Part shown: positions 1 through 6,795 of the stretch, piece by piece
How the letters are laid out: each line of letters begins with the position of its first letter
How positions within the stretch are numbered: the stretch's first letter is position 1
NCBI GenBank assembly: GCA_036732755.1
Contig: DAINBU010000127.1
Location: forward strand, 1 to 13,366
DNA from: DASRRB01 sp036732755
Lineage (GTDB): Bacteria > Planctomycetota > B15-G4 > SIAN01
Direction of reading: 5' to 3'
Length of the DNA: 13,366 nucleotides
The notes under the pieces: generated by a model
Seen by the model: only the letters and a program-made list of their open reading frames with translations
Told to the model about the DNA's origin: nothing
Database searches by the model: none
Made by a program: the position numbers and the translations under genes

Positions 1-872
1 ACCGCCTGGTCACGGGCGCGCTCGCCGGCAACTACAGCTCGGTCTTTCGCGGCGCCGGCATCGAGTTCGACGAGGTGCGCGAGTACGCCGAGGGCGACGA
101 CCCGCGCTCGATCGACTGGGGCGTGTCGGCGCGCGTCGGCCGGCCGTTCGTCAAGAAGTACGTCGACGAGCGCGAGCTCACGGTCGTCTTCGTCCTCGAC
201 CTCTCGCCCTCCATGGAGGCGGGGTTCGGGCCGCTCTCCGTGCGCGGGATGGCGGCGCGCGTCGCGGCCTGCCTCGCGCTCTCCGCGGTGCGCAACCACG
301 ATCGGGTCGGGCTGATCGCGTTCGGCGACGCGGTCGAGCGCTTCGTGCCGCCGTCGACGGGACGCGCCCACGCGCTGCGCGTCGTGCGCGACTGCCTCGC
401 GCTCCCCGCGAGCGCACCGTCGTCGAGCGGCAGCGGCCTCGCGCGCGCCGTCGAGTTCGCGGCGCGCGTCCTGCGCCGGCGCGCGATCGTCTTCGTCCTC
501 TCCGACTTCCTCACCGAGGGGTGGCGCGACGCGCTGCGCCGATGCGCGCGCCGCCACGACGTCGTAGCGGTGCGCCTCGTTCCGCCGGAGCTCACGGTGG
601 ACGGTCTCGAAGCGCTCGCTCCGCTGCGCCTCGTGCGCGTGCGCGATCCCGAGGGCGGCGGGGAGGTCGTGGTCGACCTCGGCCACGCGCCCGCGCGCGC
701 CGAGCTCGCGGCGCGGATCGCCCGCTTCCGCGAGCGCACCGAAGAGGAGCTGCGCCGCATCCACGTCGACCGCGTCGACGTCGCGCTGCCGCGCCGCGCC
801 GGCCGCGACGCCGTCGCCCGCCCGCTGCTCGGCTTCTTCCGGATGCGGGAGCTGCGGGGCGCGAAGCGATGA
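1..872 (+). CDS. DUF58 family protein of the MoxR/Bat operon (5' partial)
   Basis: The reading frame is already open at the window edge (first full codon at position 3) and ends with TGA at 870-872, giving 289 visible residues. DUF58 proteins are usually near 300 residues, so only a short N-terminal piece is missing. The visible protein opens with the family hallmark: NYSSVFRGAGIEFDEVREY, then EGDDPRSIDW, a GRPFVKKYVDERE stretch and a VWA-like strand ending LDLSPSM (DxSxS metal site, Asp at 198-200). The later metal-site Thr is replaced by Ser/Gly (SGSGLARAV), which is common in DUF58. No membrane segment is seen. DUF58 proteins are soluble VWA-like partners of MoxR AAA+ ATPases; the exact role is not settled. 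The gene overlaps the next by four bases, consistent with leading the Bat operon. Confidence 0.93.
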   Translation, partial: RLVTGALAGNYSSVFRGAGIEFDEVREYAEGDDPRSIDWGVSARVGRPFVKKYVDERELTVVFVLDLSPSMEAGFGPLSVRGMAARVAACLALSAVRNHDRVGLIAFGDAVERFVPPSTGRAHALRVVRDCLALPASAPSSSGSGLARAVEFAARVLRRRAIVFVLSDFLTEGWRDALRRCARRHDVVAVRLVPPELTVDGLEALAPLRLVRVRDPEGGGEVVVDLGHAPARAELAARIARFRERTEEELRRIHVDRVDVALPRRAGRDAVARPLLGFFRMRELRGAKR

Positions 873-1735
873 GGCTCGCCGCCGCGCTGCTCGCCCCGCT
901 GCTCGTGACGTGCCGGCGCACGCCGCCGCCGCGCGCCGCGGCGCCCGGCACGACCGTCTCGGTCGCGAGCACGGCCGTCGAGTTCGGCGTCGGCTTCCCG
1001 CTGACCGTGACGCACGTCGTGCGGAGCGGCGCGCCGCCGCCGGCCGAGCCGTCGCTCGCGCCGCTCGTGACCCGGCTCGAAGCGACGGCGGCCGGGAGCA
1101 GCGACGACGGCTGGATCGTCGAGGAGCGCCGCTATCGCGCGTGGGCCTTCGCGCTCGGCGACCTCGATCTTGCCGGCTCGAGGCTGCACGTCCGCTCCGC
1201 GCTGCCGCCCGACGACGATGGCCGGCCCGAGCTCCCCGAGGACCTGCTCGACGTGCCGACGGCAGCGGGCCGTGCGCGGCTCGCGTGGATCGTCGCGGCC
1301 GCCGTCGCGATGGGCGCCGCGCTCGCCGCATTCACGGCCCGGGTCCGGCGGCGCGCGCGCGCGCATCCGCGCATCGCCGCGCCGGGCTCCGCGCGCCTCT
1401 CCGCCGGAGCGCGCGCCCGCGAACGGCTGGAGCGGCTGCGCCGGCGTTCGCTCGACGATCGCGCCGCGCTCGCCGCCTTCCACGACGAGGCGGCGGCGCT
1501 GCTGCGCGACTACGTCGAGGAGCGCTTCGAGCCGCGCGCGCCGACTCGCACCAGCGAGGAGCTGATCGGCGACGCAGCGCTCGCGCGCACGCTCGGGGCG
1601 GCGGCGAGCGCGCGGCTCGGCACCGTGCTGCCGGCCCTCGACCGCGTCCGCTTCGGGCGCGACGGCGCGCCGCCGGCCGCCGCGCGCGCTCTCCTCGTCG
1701 AGCTCGCGACGTTCGTGGCGGAGACGTCGCCGTGA
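869..1735 (+). CDS. Small membrane-anchored BatD/DUF4381-like protein of the Bat operon
   Basis: This 288-residue protein starts at the ATG of an ATGA overlap with the DUF58 gene. The N-terminus is hydrophobic (MRLAAALLAPLLVTCRR), so it is a signal peptide; the LVTC could be a lipobox but Thr at -1 is atypical. Residues ~30-125 look like a beta-sandwich similar to BatD domains (TVSVASTAVEFGVGFPLTVT). One membrane helix follows (~138-156, LAWIVAAAVAMGAALAAF) and then a basic, helical cytoplasmic tail with AFHDEAAALLRDYVEERF and RTSEELI, the pattern seen in DUF4381-like and BatD C-termini. Its place between DUF58 and the first VWA gene matches where short DUF4381-like proteins occur in such operons. 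The sequence supports a role as a membrane partner of the VWA proteins; biochemical function is unknown. I have not confirmed the family by search. Confidence 0.75.
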   Translation: MRLAAALLAPLLVTCRRTPPPRAAAPGTTVSVASTAVEFGVGFPLTVTHVVRSGAPPPAEPSLAPLVTRLEATAAGSSDDGWIVEERRYRAWAFALGDLDLAGSRLHVRSALPPDDDGRPELPEDLLDVPTAAGRARLAWIVAAAVAMGAALAAFTARVRRRARAHPRIAAPGSARLSAGARARERLERLRRRSLDDRAALAAFHDEAAALLRDYVEERFEPRAPTRTSEELIGDAALARTLGAAASARLGTVLPALDRVRFGRDGAPPAAARALLVELATFVAETSP

Positions 1736-2730
1736 ACGCCTTCGCGATCGCCGTCGACTTCACGCTGCGCGAGCCGTGGCTCCTCGCCGCGGCGGCGGCC
1801 GTCGGAGTCGTCGCGGTGCTCGCACGCCGCCGCACGCCGCCGCCGCTGCGCTGCGCGCCGGCCGCGTTCCTCGCCGGAGCGCCGCCGCTGCCGGCGTCCT
1901 GGCGCCTGCGCCTGCGGCGGCTGCCCGAGCTGCTCGAGGTGGTCGGGCTGCTCGCGCTGGTCGTCGCGCTCGCGCGGCCGGTCCGGCGCGCGCCGCTGCC
2001 GCTGACGCGTGCCGGCATCGACCTCGCGCTCTGCCTCGACGTCTCGTCGTCGATGCGGCGGCGCGACCTCGATCCGGCGCGCACCCGCCTCGAAGTCGCG
2101 CGCGACGCCGCGCTCGCCTTCGTCGCCGGCCGGCCCGACGACCGCATCGGACTCATCGCCTTCGCGCGCCACGCCGACGTCCGCTGTCCGCCGACGCTCG
2201 ACCACGCGGCGCTGAGCGAGCTCCTGCGGCGGATCGAGCCGGTCGAGGCCGACGGCCCCGAGGACGCGACCGGGCTCGGCGTCGCCGTCGCGCGCGCCGC
2301 CGCGATGCTCGCCGGTCCGGGCGCGTCGTCGCGACCGTCACCACCGTCCAAGGTCGCGCTCCTCTTCACCGACGGCGAGGAGAACGTCGCGCTCGGCCAG
2401 TCGGAGGACGAGATCGCGCCGCTCGCCGCGGCGCAGCTCTGCGCGAGCCGCGGCGTGCGGGTCGACGCGATCGTCGCCGGCGACTCCTCCGCGCTCGACA
2501 CCGCGCCGCTGCGCCGCCTGACCGAGCGCAGCCGCGGCCGCTTCTTCGTCGCGAAGGACGCCGGCGCGCTGGCCGACGTCGTCGCCTCGATCGACGCGCT
2601 CGAGCGCTCGCCCTTCGAGGAGCCGCGCTTCCGCATGGAGGACGCGGCCGGCGCGTGGATGGTGGCGGCGCTGCTGCTCTTCGGCGGAGGCCGGCTCCTG
2701 CGCGCGACGGCGTGGAGGGTGGCGCCGTGA
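1732..2730 (+). CDS. batA: BatA-type von Willebrand factor A membrane protein
   Basis: The protein has 332 residues. GTG at 1732 is chosen because it makes a GTGA overlap with the previous stop and has GGAG (1720-1723) 8 bases upstream. It has two N-terminal membrane helices (~15-31 and ~66-82), a VWA domain (~95-290) and a C-terminal membrane helix (~305-322). The MIDAS metal site is complete: D103-V-S-S-S107, T180 (EDATGLG) and D214 (FTDGEEN). The sequence before MIDAS, ARPVRRAPLPLTRAGIDLALCLD, is the normal BatA/BatB layout. Family knowledge: Bat proteins were named for Bacteroides aerotolerance and are thought to form an envelope complex tied to stress resistance, with VWA domains binding partners through the metal. 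The neighbouring BatB-like paralogue supports the assignment; A versus B is by position only. Confidence 0.9.
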   Translation: MNAFAIAVDFTLREPWLLAAAAAVGVVAVLARRRTPPPLRCAPAAFLAGAPPLPASWRLRLRRLPELLEVVGLLALVVALARPVRRAPLPLTRAGIDLALCLDVSSSMRRRDLDPARTRLEVARDAALAFVAGRPDDRIGLIAFARHADVRCPPTLDHAALSELLRRIEPVEADGPEDATGLGVAVARAAAMLAGPGASSRPSPPSKVALLFTDGEENVALGQSEDEIAPLAAAQLCASRGVRVDAIVAGDSSALDTAPLRRLTERSRGRFFVAKDAGALADVVASIDALERSPFEEPRFRMEDAAGAWMVAALLLFGGGRLLRATAWRVAP

Positions 2731-3737
2731 GCGGCGCGTTCCTCCTGCCGGCGGCGCTCTGGGCACTGCTGCTGGTGCCGGTCGCCGGCGCTCTCCTCGC
2801 GTCCGCCGACCGGCGCGCAGCGCGGCGTCTCGCCGTCGCCGTCGGTCCGCGCGCCGCCGAGTTCGCGCGCGACGGGGACGTGCGCGCGCGGCGACTGCGG
2901 CGGAGGCTGCTCCTCGCCGGACTGCTCTTCGGCCTGCTCGCGCTCGCGCAGCCGACGTGGGGGGCGGAGCGCATCGTCGTCGACGCGCACGGCAGCGACG
3001 TCGTGGTCGCGCTCGACGTCTCGCGCTCGATGCTCGCGGGCGACGCGCCGCCGAGCCGGCTCGAAGCGGCGCGCGCCGCGCTCGCCGAGGCGACCCGCCG
3101 CGCCGCCGGCGACGGCTCCACCCGTTTCGCCCTCGTCGCCTTCGCGGGCTCGGCGCGGGTCCTCGTCCCGCTGACGCGCGACTTCGAGTCGTTCCGCGAG
3201 CTGCTCGCGACGGCGGAGCCGGAGTACATCGAGCGCGGCGGCACCGACCTCGGTGCGGCGCTCGACGCGACGCTCGCGCTCGTCCCGGCGGAGGGGGAGC
3301 GCAGCGCGACCGTCGTGCTCGTCACCGACGGCGAGGACCTCGCGGGGCGCGGCGCCGCCGCCGCCGAGCGCTGCCGGGCGCGCGGCGTCGTCGTCGACGC
3401 GGTCGGCGTCGGTTCGCCGCACGGCAGCAAGATCGTCGTGAGCGAGCGCGGCGCGGCGGCGTTCCTGAAGGACGGCGAAGGGCGCGAGGTCGTCTCGACG
3501 CTCGACATGGACGCGCTGCGCCGGATCGCCGCGGCGACCGGGGGCCGCGCCTTCGAGGCCGGCACCGACGCGGCCGCGCTCCTCGACGGCCTCGAGAAGC
3601 GCAGCCGCGGTCGCGCCGTCGGCGCCTTCGCCGCGACCGGTCGGAGCGAACGGGCGAACCGCTTCCAGTGGCCGCTCGTGCTCGCGCTCCTGCTCTGGCT
3701 CGCCGAGCGGGTCGTCGCGGAGCGCGTGCGCCGATGA
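2727..3737 (+). CDS. batB: BatB-type von Willebrand factor A membrane protein
   Basis: The protein has 336 residues and begins at the GTG of a GTGA overlap; a strong GGAGG (2714-2718) lies 8 bases before it. The layout repeats that of BatA: two N-terminal helices (~5-25, ~60-76), VWA domain (~90-300), and a C-terminal helix (~312-330, WPLVLALLLWLAE). MIDAS residues are D97-V-S-R-S101, T173 (GGTDLG) and D201 (TDGED). The segment GVVVDAVGVGSPHGSKI followed by AAFLKDGEGREVVS and LDMDALRRIAAATGGRAF is the usual BatB pattern after MIDAS. It probably pairs with BatA and with the TPR protein encoded next. The two VWA genes are clearly paralogous but diverged, so an old duplication rather than a recent one. 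Confidence 0.92.
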   Translation: MSGAFLLPAALWALLLVPVAGALLASADRRAARRLAVAVGPRAAEFARDGDVRARRLRRRLLLAGLLFGLLALAQPTWGAERIVVDAHGSDVVVALDVSRSMLAGDAPPSRLEAARAALAEATRRAAGDGSTRFALVAFAGSARVLVPLTRDFESFRELLATAEPEYIERGGTDLGAALDATLALVPAEGERSATVVLVTDGEDLAGRGAAAAERCRARGVVVDAVGVGSPHGSKIVVSERGAAAFLKDGEGREVVSTLDMDALRRIAAATGGRAFEAGTDAAALLDGLEKRSRGRAVGAFAATGRSERANRFQWPLVLALLLWLAERVVAERVRR

Positions 3738-4471
3738 AGGTCGCGGGGACGCTGCTGCTGTTGGCGCTGGCCGGCGACGGCGACGACGCCGTCGCGCGCG
3801 GCGTCGCGGCGTTCCGGGCGGGGCGGGCCGAGGAGGCGCTGGCCGGGTTCCAGGCCGCCGTGCGCGAGCGCGGCGACGCGGCGCCCGCAGAGCTCCACTT
3901 CGACGTCGCGCTGGCCGCGCTGCAGTGCAACCAGCCCGCGGTCGCCGAGGCCGCCGCCGAGCGCGCGGTCGCGGTCGGCGGCGAGCCGTTCGTCGCGCGG
4001 CGCGCGTTCGTGCGCGGGAGCGCGGCGTTCCACGACGGCGAGCTCGCCGCCGCGGAGGCGGCGCTGGCCGATGCCGACCCGACGGCGTTCGACCGCGCGA
4101 TCCGCAGCGTGCAGGCGGCGCGCGACGCGTGGACGGCGGCGGCCGCGAGCCGCGCCGACTGGCCGCAGGCGCGCCGCAACGTCGAACGCGCGCTGCGCAC
4201 GCTCGAATCGCTCGCGCGCGCGAAGGCGGAGCGGCAGCGCAAGCGCGCGCCCGCTCCCCTCGAGCCGCCGCCTCCTCCGCCGGCGCGCGACGCGGAGGCG
4301 ACCCCCGAGCCGGTGCCCTCGCCCGCGCCCGCTCCCGACGTCGACCTCACGCCGTCGCAGATCGAGCGGCTGCTCGAGATCCTGCGCCTCGACGAGGCCG
4401 AGAAGCGCGAGCAGCGCCGCGCGCGCCGCGCCGCGCGGCCGGCCGCAGCGCCGTCGGAGCGCGACTGGTGA
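3734..4471 (+). CDS. batC: BatC-type TPR protein
   Basis: The protein has 245 residues; ATG 3734 lies in an ATGA overlap with batB, with GGAG at 3719-3722. It has a short signal-like N-terminus (MKVAGTLLLLALA, likely cut after residue 13), so the body is probably exported. Residues ~18-165 form alanine-rich paired helices of TPR type (VARGVAAFRAGRAEEALAGFQ; RRAFVRGSAAFHDGELAAAEAAL). Residues 172-203 are proline-rich, ending in a charged helix (206-234) that starts LTPSQIERLLEILR. This helix-plus-basic-tail ending is typical of BatC-like proteins in Bat operons. TPR proteins act as protein-binding scaffolds, here most likely for the VWA domains. Individual TPR units are degenerate and a profile search would be needed to count them. 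Confidence 0.82.
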   Translation: MKVAGTLLLLALAGDGDDAVARGVAAFRAGRAEEALAGFQAAVRERGDAAPAELHFDVALAALQCNQPAVAEAAAERAVAVGGEPFVARRAFVRGSAAFHDGELAAAEAALADADPTAFDRAIRSVQAARDAWTAAAASRADWPQARRNVERALRTLESLARAKAERQRKRAPAPLEPPPPPPARDAEATPEPVPSPAPAPDVDLTPSQIERLLEILRLDEAEKREQRRARRAARPAAAPSERDW

Positions 4472-5901
4472 GCCGGCGCGCGCTCGCCCTTTCCTGGGTG
4501 GTGCTGGCGCCGGCCGCCGCTTCGCAGGAGCCGGCGTCGCGCGCCTTCGTCGAGGTGACGGCGTCGACGTCCGAGCCGTTCGTCGGCGAGGCGCTCGAGC
4601 TGCGCCTGCGCTTCGGCTTCGAGTCCGACGTCCTCGCGAACCACCTCGTCCCGCTCTTCGCGCGCGAGCTCGAGCTTCCGGTGCAGGTCGAGTGGGAGCC
4701 CGAGCGCGGCGGCGACGCGCTCACCTGGCGCGACGACGGCGCCGCGCCCGCCGGCGGGCGCCGTTTCGCGCTCGGCGACTCCGTCGCGCGCGCGCAGCCG
4801 GTCGGTGCGAGCGTGCGCGATGGCCGGACCTTCGAGACCTTCGAGCTGGTGCGTCGAGCGACGGCGGCGCGCGCCGCGGCGCTCGAGCTCCCGGCGGCAA
4901 GCCTGCGCTTCGCCTACGCAGCGCGGATCGAGGACGACCTGATCCGCGGCCGCGTCGCGGTCGATCGGGAGGTCGTCCGCGTCCTGGGCGCGCCACTCGC
5001 GCTGAACGTCCGGCCGCTCCCCGAGGCGGGGCGGCCGGTCGAGTTCACCGGCGCGGTCGGCCGGCGCCAGGTCGCGGCGACCGCGGAGCCGACCGCGCTC
5101 ACCGCCGGCGAGAGCGTCCGGCTGACGCTCACGATCGAGGGGGAGGGCGATCCGGCTGCCTTCGGCGCGCCCGACCTCGCGCACCTGGAGGGATTCGTCC
5201 AGCGCGGCGTCCTCGACGGCCACGACGCGCGCGTGCGCCGCCTCGTCTACGACCTCGCACCCGTCGACGAGCGCGTGGCGGCGATCCCTTCGATCGGCTT
5301 CGCGTGGTTCTCGAGCGACGCCCCGGTCGGATACGTGGTCGAGCGGACCGCGCCGATCGCGCTCTCCGTCGCGCCGCGGCCGTCGCGCGGCGGCGCGGCG
5401 CCGCCTCCGCCGACACCGGCGAAACGGACGAGGAGCTCGAGCCGCTTTCTCCCGTTCTTCGCGGCGTTCGTCGCGATCGCCGCGGCGCTGATCGCCGCGA
5501 GGAGGCAGTCGGCGCGGCGCGCCGCGGCGGCGCGCGCCGGATCGGACCCGCGCGCGACCGCCGCCGCGCGCTTCCGCGCGCGGCTCCTGGAGCCCGACGC
5601 CGACGCCGGCGCCGCCTTCGTCGACTACCTCGCCGCGCGCGTCGGCGTCGCGCCCGCCGCCGTCGTCACGCCCGATCTCGCCGCGCGCCTCGAACGGCGC
5701 GGCGTCCCGCGCGAACTCGCGGCGGAAGTCGCGGCGCGCCTCGCCGCGCGGATCGCGGCGCGCTACGCCGGCGGCGCCTCGGCGGCACGGGTGGATCGGT
5801 CGGGAGATGCCGCGGAGCTCGCGCGCTACGTCGAGCGGCTCGACTCTCTCGACTTCGGACCACCGCCCGCCGCCGCCGCGCCGCCGCCGCCGCCGCGGTA
5901 A
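4468..5901 (+). CDS. batD: BatD-like membrane protein with large exported beta-rich part
   Basis: The protein has 477 residues. The start is GTG 4468 in a GTGA overlap with batC, preceded by GGAG (4456-4459). A signal peptide occupies about residues 1-18 (MSRRALALSWVVLAPAAAS). The exported part (~20-310) contains tandem beta-sandwich repeats; AFVEVTASTSEPFVGEALEL at its start and QVAATAEPTALTAGESVRLT later are the recurring BatD signature. A membrane helix follows at ~327-344 (FLPFFAAFVAIAAALIAARR). The cytoplasmic tail is helical with RFRARLLEPDADAG, AAFVDYLAARVGV and YVERLDSLDFG, then a proline/alanine tail encoded by a CCG repeat. As the last Bat gene it fits the usual BatA-B-C-D order. 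Its role is inferred as the outward-facing member of the complex; no enzymatic motif is visible. Confidence 0.87.
   Translation: MSRRALALSWVVLAPAAASQEPASRAFVEVTASTSEPFVGEALELRLRFGFESDVLANHLVPLFARELELPVQVEWEPERGGDALTWRDDGAAPAGGRRFALGDSVARAQPVGASVRDGRTFETFELVRRATAARAAALELPAASLRFAYAARIEDDLIRGRVAVDREVVRVLGAPLALNVRPLPEAGRPVEFTGAVGRRQVAATAEPTALTAGESVRLTLTIEGEGDPAAFGAPDLAHLEGFVQRGVLDGHDARVRRLVYDLAPVDERVAAIPSIGFAWFSSDAPVGYVVERTAPIALSVAPRPSRGGAAPPPPTPAKRTRSSSRFLPFFAAFVAIAAALIAARRQSARRAAAARAGSDPRATAAARFRARLLEPDADAGAAFVDYLAARVGVAPAAVVTPDLAARLERRGVPRELAAEVAARLAARIAARYAGGASAARVDRSGDAAELARYVERLDSLDFGPPPAAAAPPPPPR
5863..5898 (+). repeat. CCG/GCC trinucleotide-rich tract at the 3' end of batD
   Basis: Nearly uninterrupted CCG/GCC triplets encode the tail PPPAAAAPPPPPR just before the TAA stop. 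It is a simple-sequence tract that could change length by slippage in steps of one residue without breaking the frame. It probably reflects low-constraint tail sequence in a very GC-rich genome. Confidence 0.7.
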
Positions 5902-5915
5902 CATCGCGCCCATCC

Positions 5916-5921
5916 GAGGAG
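5916..5921 (+). promoter_or_regulatory. Shine-Dalgarno site of the DinB-family gene
   Basis: GAGGAG sits 6 bases before ATG 5928, in the 26-base gap after batD. This is the first junction on this strand without a stop/start overlap, and it sets the start of the DinB-like protein independently of batD translation. I see no convincing promoter in the gap, so read-through from the Bat operon is possible. Confidence 0.75.
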
Positions 5922-5927
5922 CGCACC

Positions 5928-6467
5928 ATGGCAGCGATCGAAGGGGGCCGCCCGCAGACGGGCGAGTACGCCCCGTACTTACAGGACTACGTCGCGCTGG
6001 TGCCCGAGAGCGACGTCGTCGCGGTGCTCGAGGCGCAGGGCGGCGAGCTGCGCCGCGTCTTTTCCGCCGTGCCGAAGGCTAAGGAGACCTTCGCCTACGC
6101 GCCCGGCAAGTGGACGGTGCGGCAGGTGGCCGGCCACGTCGTCGACGGCGAGCGCGTCTTCGCCTACCGCTCGCTCTGCGCGAGCCGCGGTGACCCAAAC
6201 CCCCTGCCGTCGTTCGACGAGAACGCCTACGTCGCGAACGCCCGCTTCGACGAGCTGCCGCTCGCCGACCACGCGGAGGAGTTCTTCCTCTTGCGCGCCG
6301 CGAACGTCCGCATGCTGAAGGCGCTGCGGCCCGAGCAGTGGCTGCGCGCGGGCGTCGCGAACGGCGTCTCGAACACGGTGCGCGGCCTCGCCTGGGTCAT
6401 GGCCGGCCACGTCCGCCACCACCTGCGCGTGCTGGCCGAGCGCTACGGCGTCGCGGCCGCGCCGTGA
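5928..6467 (+). CDS. DinB superfamily protein (DinB_2-like)
   Basis: The protein has 179 residues, and its start is fixed by GAGGAG six bases upstream. It shows the DinB four-helix-bundle pattern: a helix with KWTVRQVAGHVVDGERVF, the conserved SFDENAYV loop, and a final helix with AGHVRHHLRVLAERYG. The likely metal ligands are H70, H161 and H165, the expected one-plus-HxxxH arrangement. DinB/YfiT-type proteins are metal-binding; characterised members include bacillithiol S-transferases and other thiol-dependent enzymes, but most are uncharacterised, so no substrate can be named. No signal peptide is seen, so it should be cytoplasmic, unlike the Bat membrane proteins upstream. It lies 26 bases after batD and 10 bases before the next small gene. 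Confidence 0.9.
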   Translation: MAAIEGGRPQTGEYAPYLQDYVALVPESDVVAVLEAQGGELRRVFSAVPKAKETFAYAPGKWTVRQVAGHVVDGERVFAYRSLCASRGDPNPLPSFDENAYVANARFDELPLADHAEEFFLLRAANVRMLKALRPEQWLRAGVANGVSNTVRGLAWVMAGHVRHHLRVLAERYGVAAAP

Positions 6468-6477
6468 GGCCGCTCCC

Positions 6478-6750
6478 GTGACCTTCGTCGTCATCGAACG
6501 CTTCCGGAACGGCGACGCCGTGCCGGTCTATCGCCGCTTCCGCGAGCAGGGGCGCCTCGCCCCGGACGGGCTGCGCTACGTCGCGAGCTGGGTCGCGAGC
6601 GACTTCAAGACCTGCTGGCAGGTGATGGAGGCGGACGACCCGGCGCTGCTCGAGACCTGGATGGAGCGGTGGCGCGACCTCGTCGACTTCGAAGTCGTCC
6701 CGGTCCGCACCTCCGCCGACGCCGCGGCGGCGATCGCGTCGCGATTGTGA
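6478..6750 (+). CDS. DUF3303-like small protein
   Basis: The protein has 90 residues and starts at GTG 6478. GAGG (6466-6469) overlaps the DinB stop codon and lies 8 bases before the start, a good sign that the two genes are translated together. The sequence FVVIERFRNGDAVPVYRRFR, then GRLAPDGLRYVASWV and CWQVMEADDPALLETWMERW, ending DLVDFEVVPVRTSADA, matches my memory of DUF3303 proteins, small ferredoxin-like (dimeric alpha-beta barrel) proteins of unknown function. There is no signal peptide or catalytic motif. The downstream neighbour is on the other strand, so this is the last gene of the run. Confidence 0.85.
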   Translation: MTFVVIERFRNGDAVPVYRRFREQGRLAPDGLRYVASWVASDFKTCWQVMEADDPALLETWMERWRDLVDFEVVPVRTSADAAAAIASRL

Positions 6751-6751
6751 A

Positions 6752-6767
6752 GCCGGCGCGCGCCGGC
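6752..6767. terminator. Candidate hairpin between convergent genes
   Basis: GCCGGCGCGCGCCGGC is a perfect 16-base palindrome that starts one base after the DUF3303-like stop, in the 45-base gap before the end of the opposing phosphatase-cytochrome gene. It can fold with a 6-base stem and 4-base loop in either transcript. There is no T-tract, so it would be a weak or non-canonical terminator; GC-rich genomes also make such palindromes by chance. Confidence 0.4.
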
Positions 6768-6795
6768 GGCACGGCCGCGGTGAAGGGCCGACGAC

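Noticed and set aside
911..925. Lipobox LVTC in the small BatD/DUF4381-like protein.
   Set aside because: Thr at -1 is not usual for lipoprotein signal peptidase, so I describe it only as a possible signal peptide.
1332..3422. A 696-codon - strand open frame across batA and batB.
   Set aside because: Same explanation: shadow of two VWA genes in high-GC DNA.
3322..5913. An 863-codon - strand open frame across batB, batC and batD.
   Set aside because: It crosses three real genes with clear family motifs and is Arg-rich shadow sequence with no domain.
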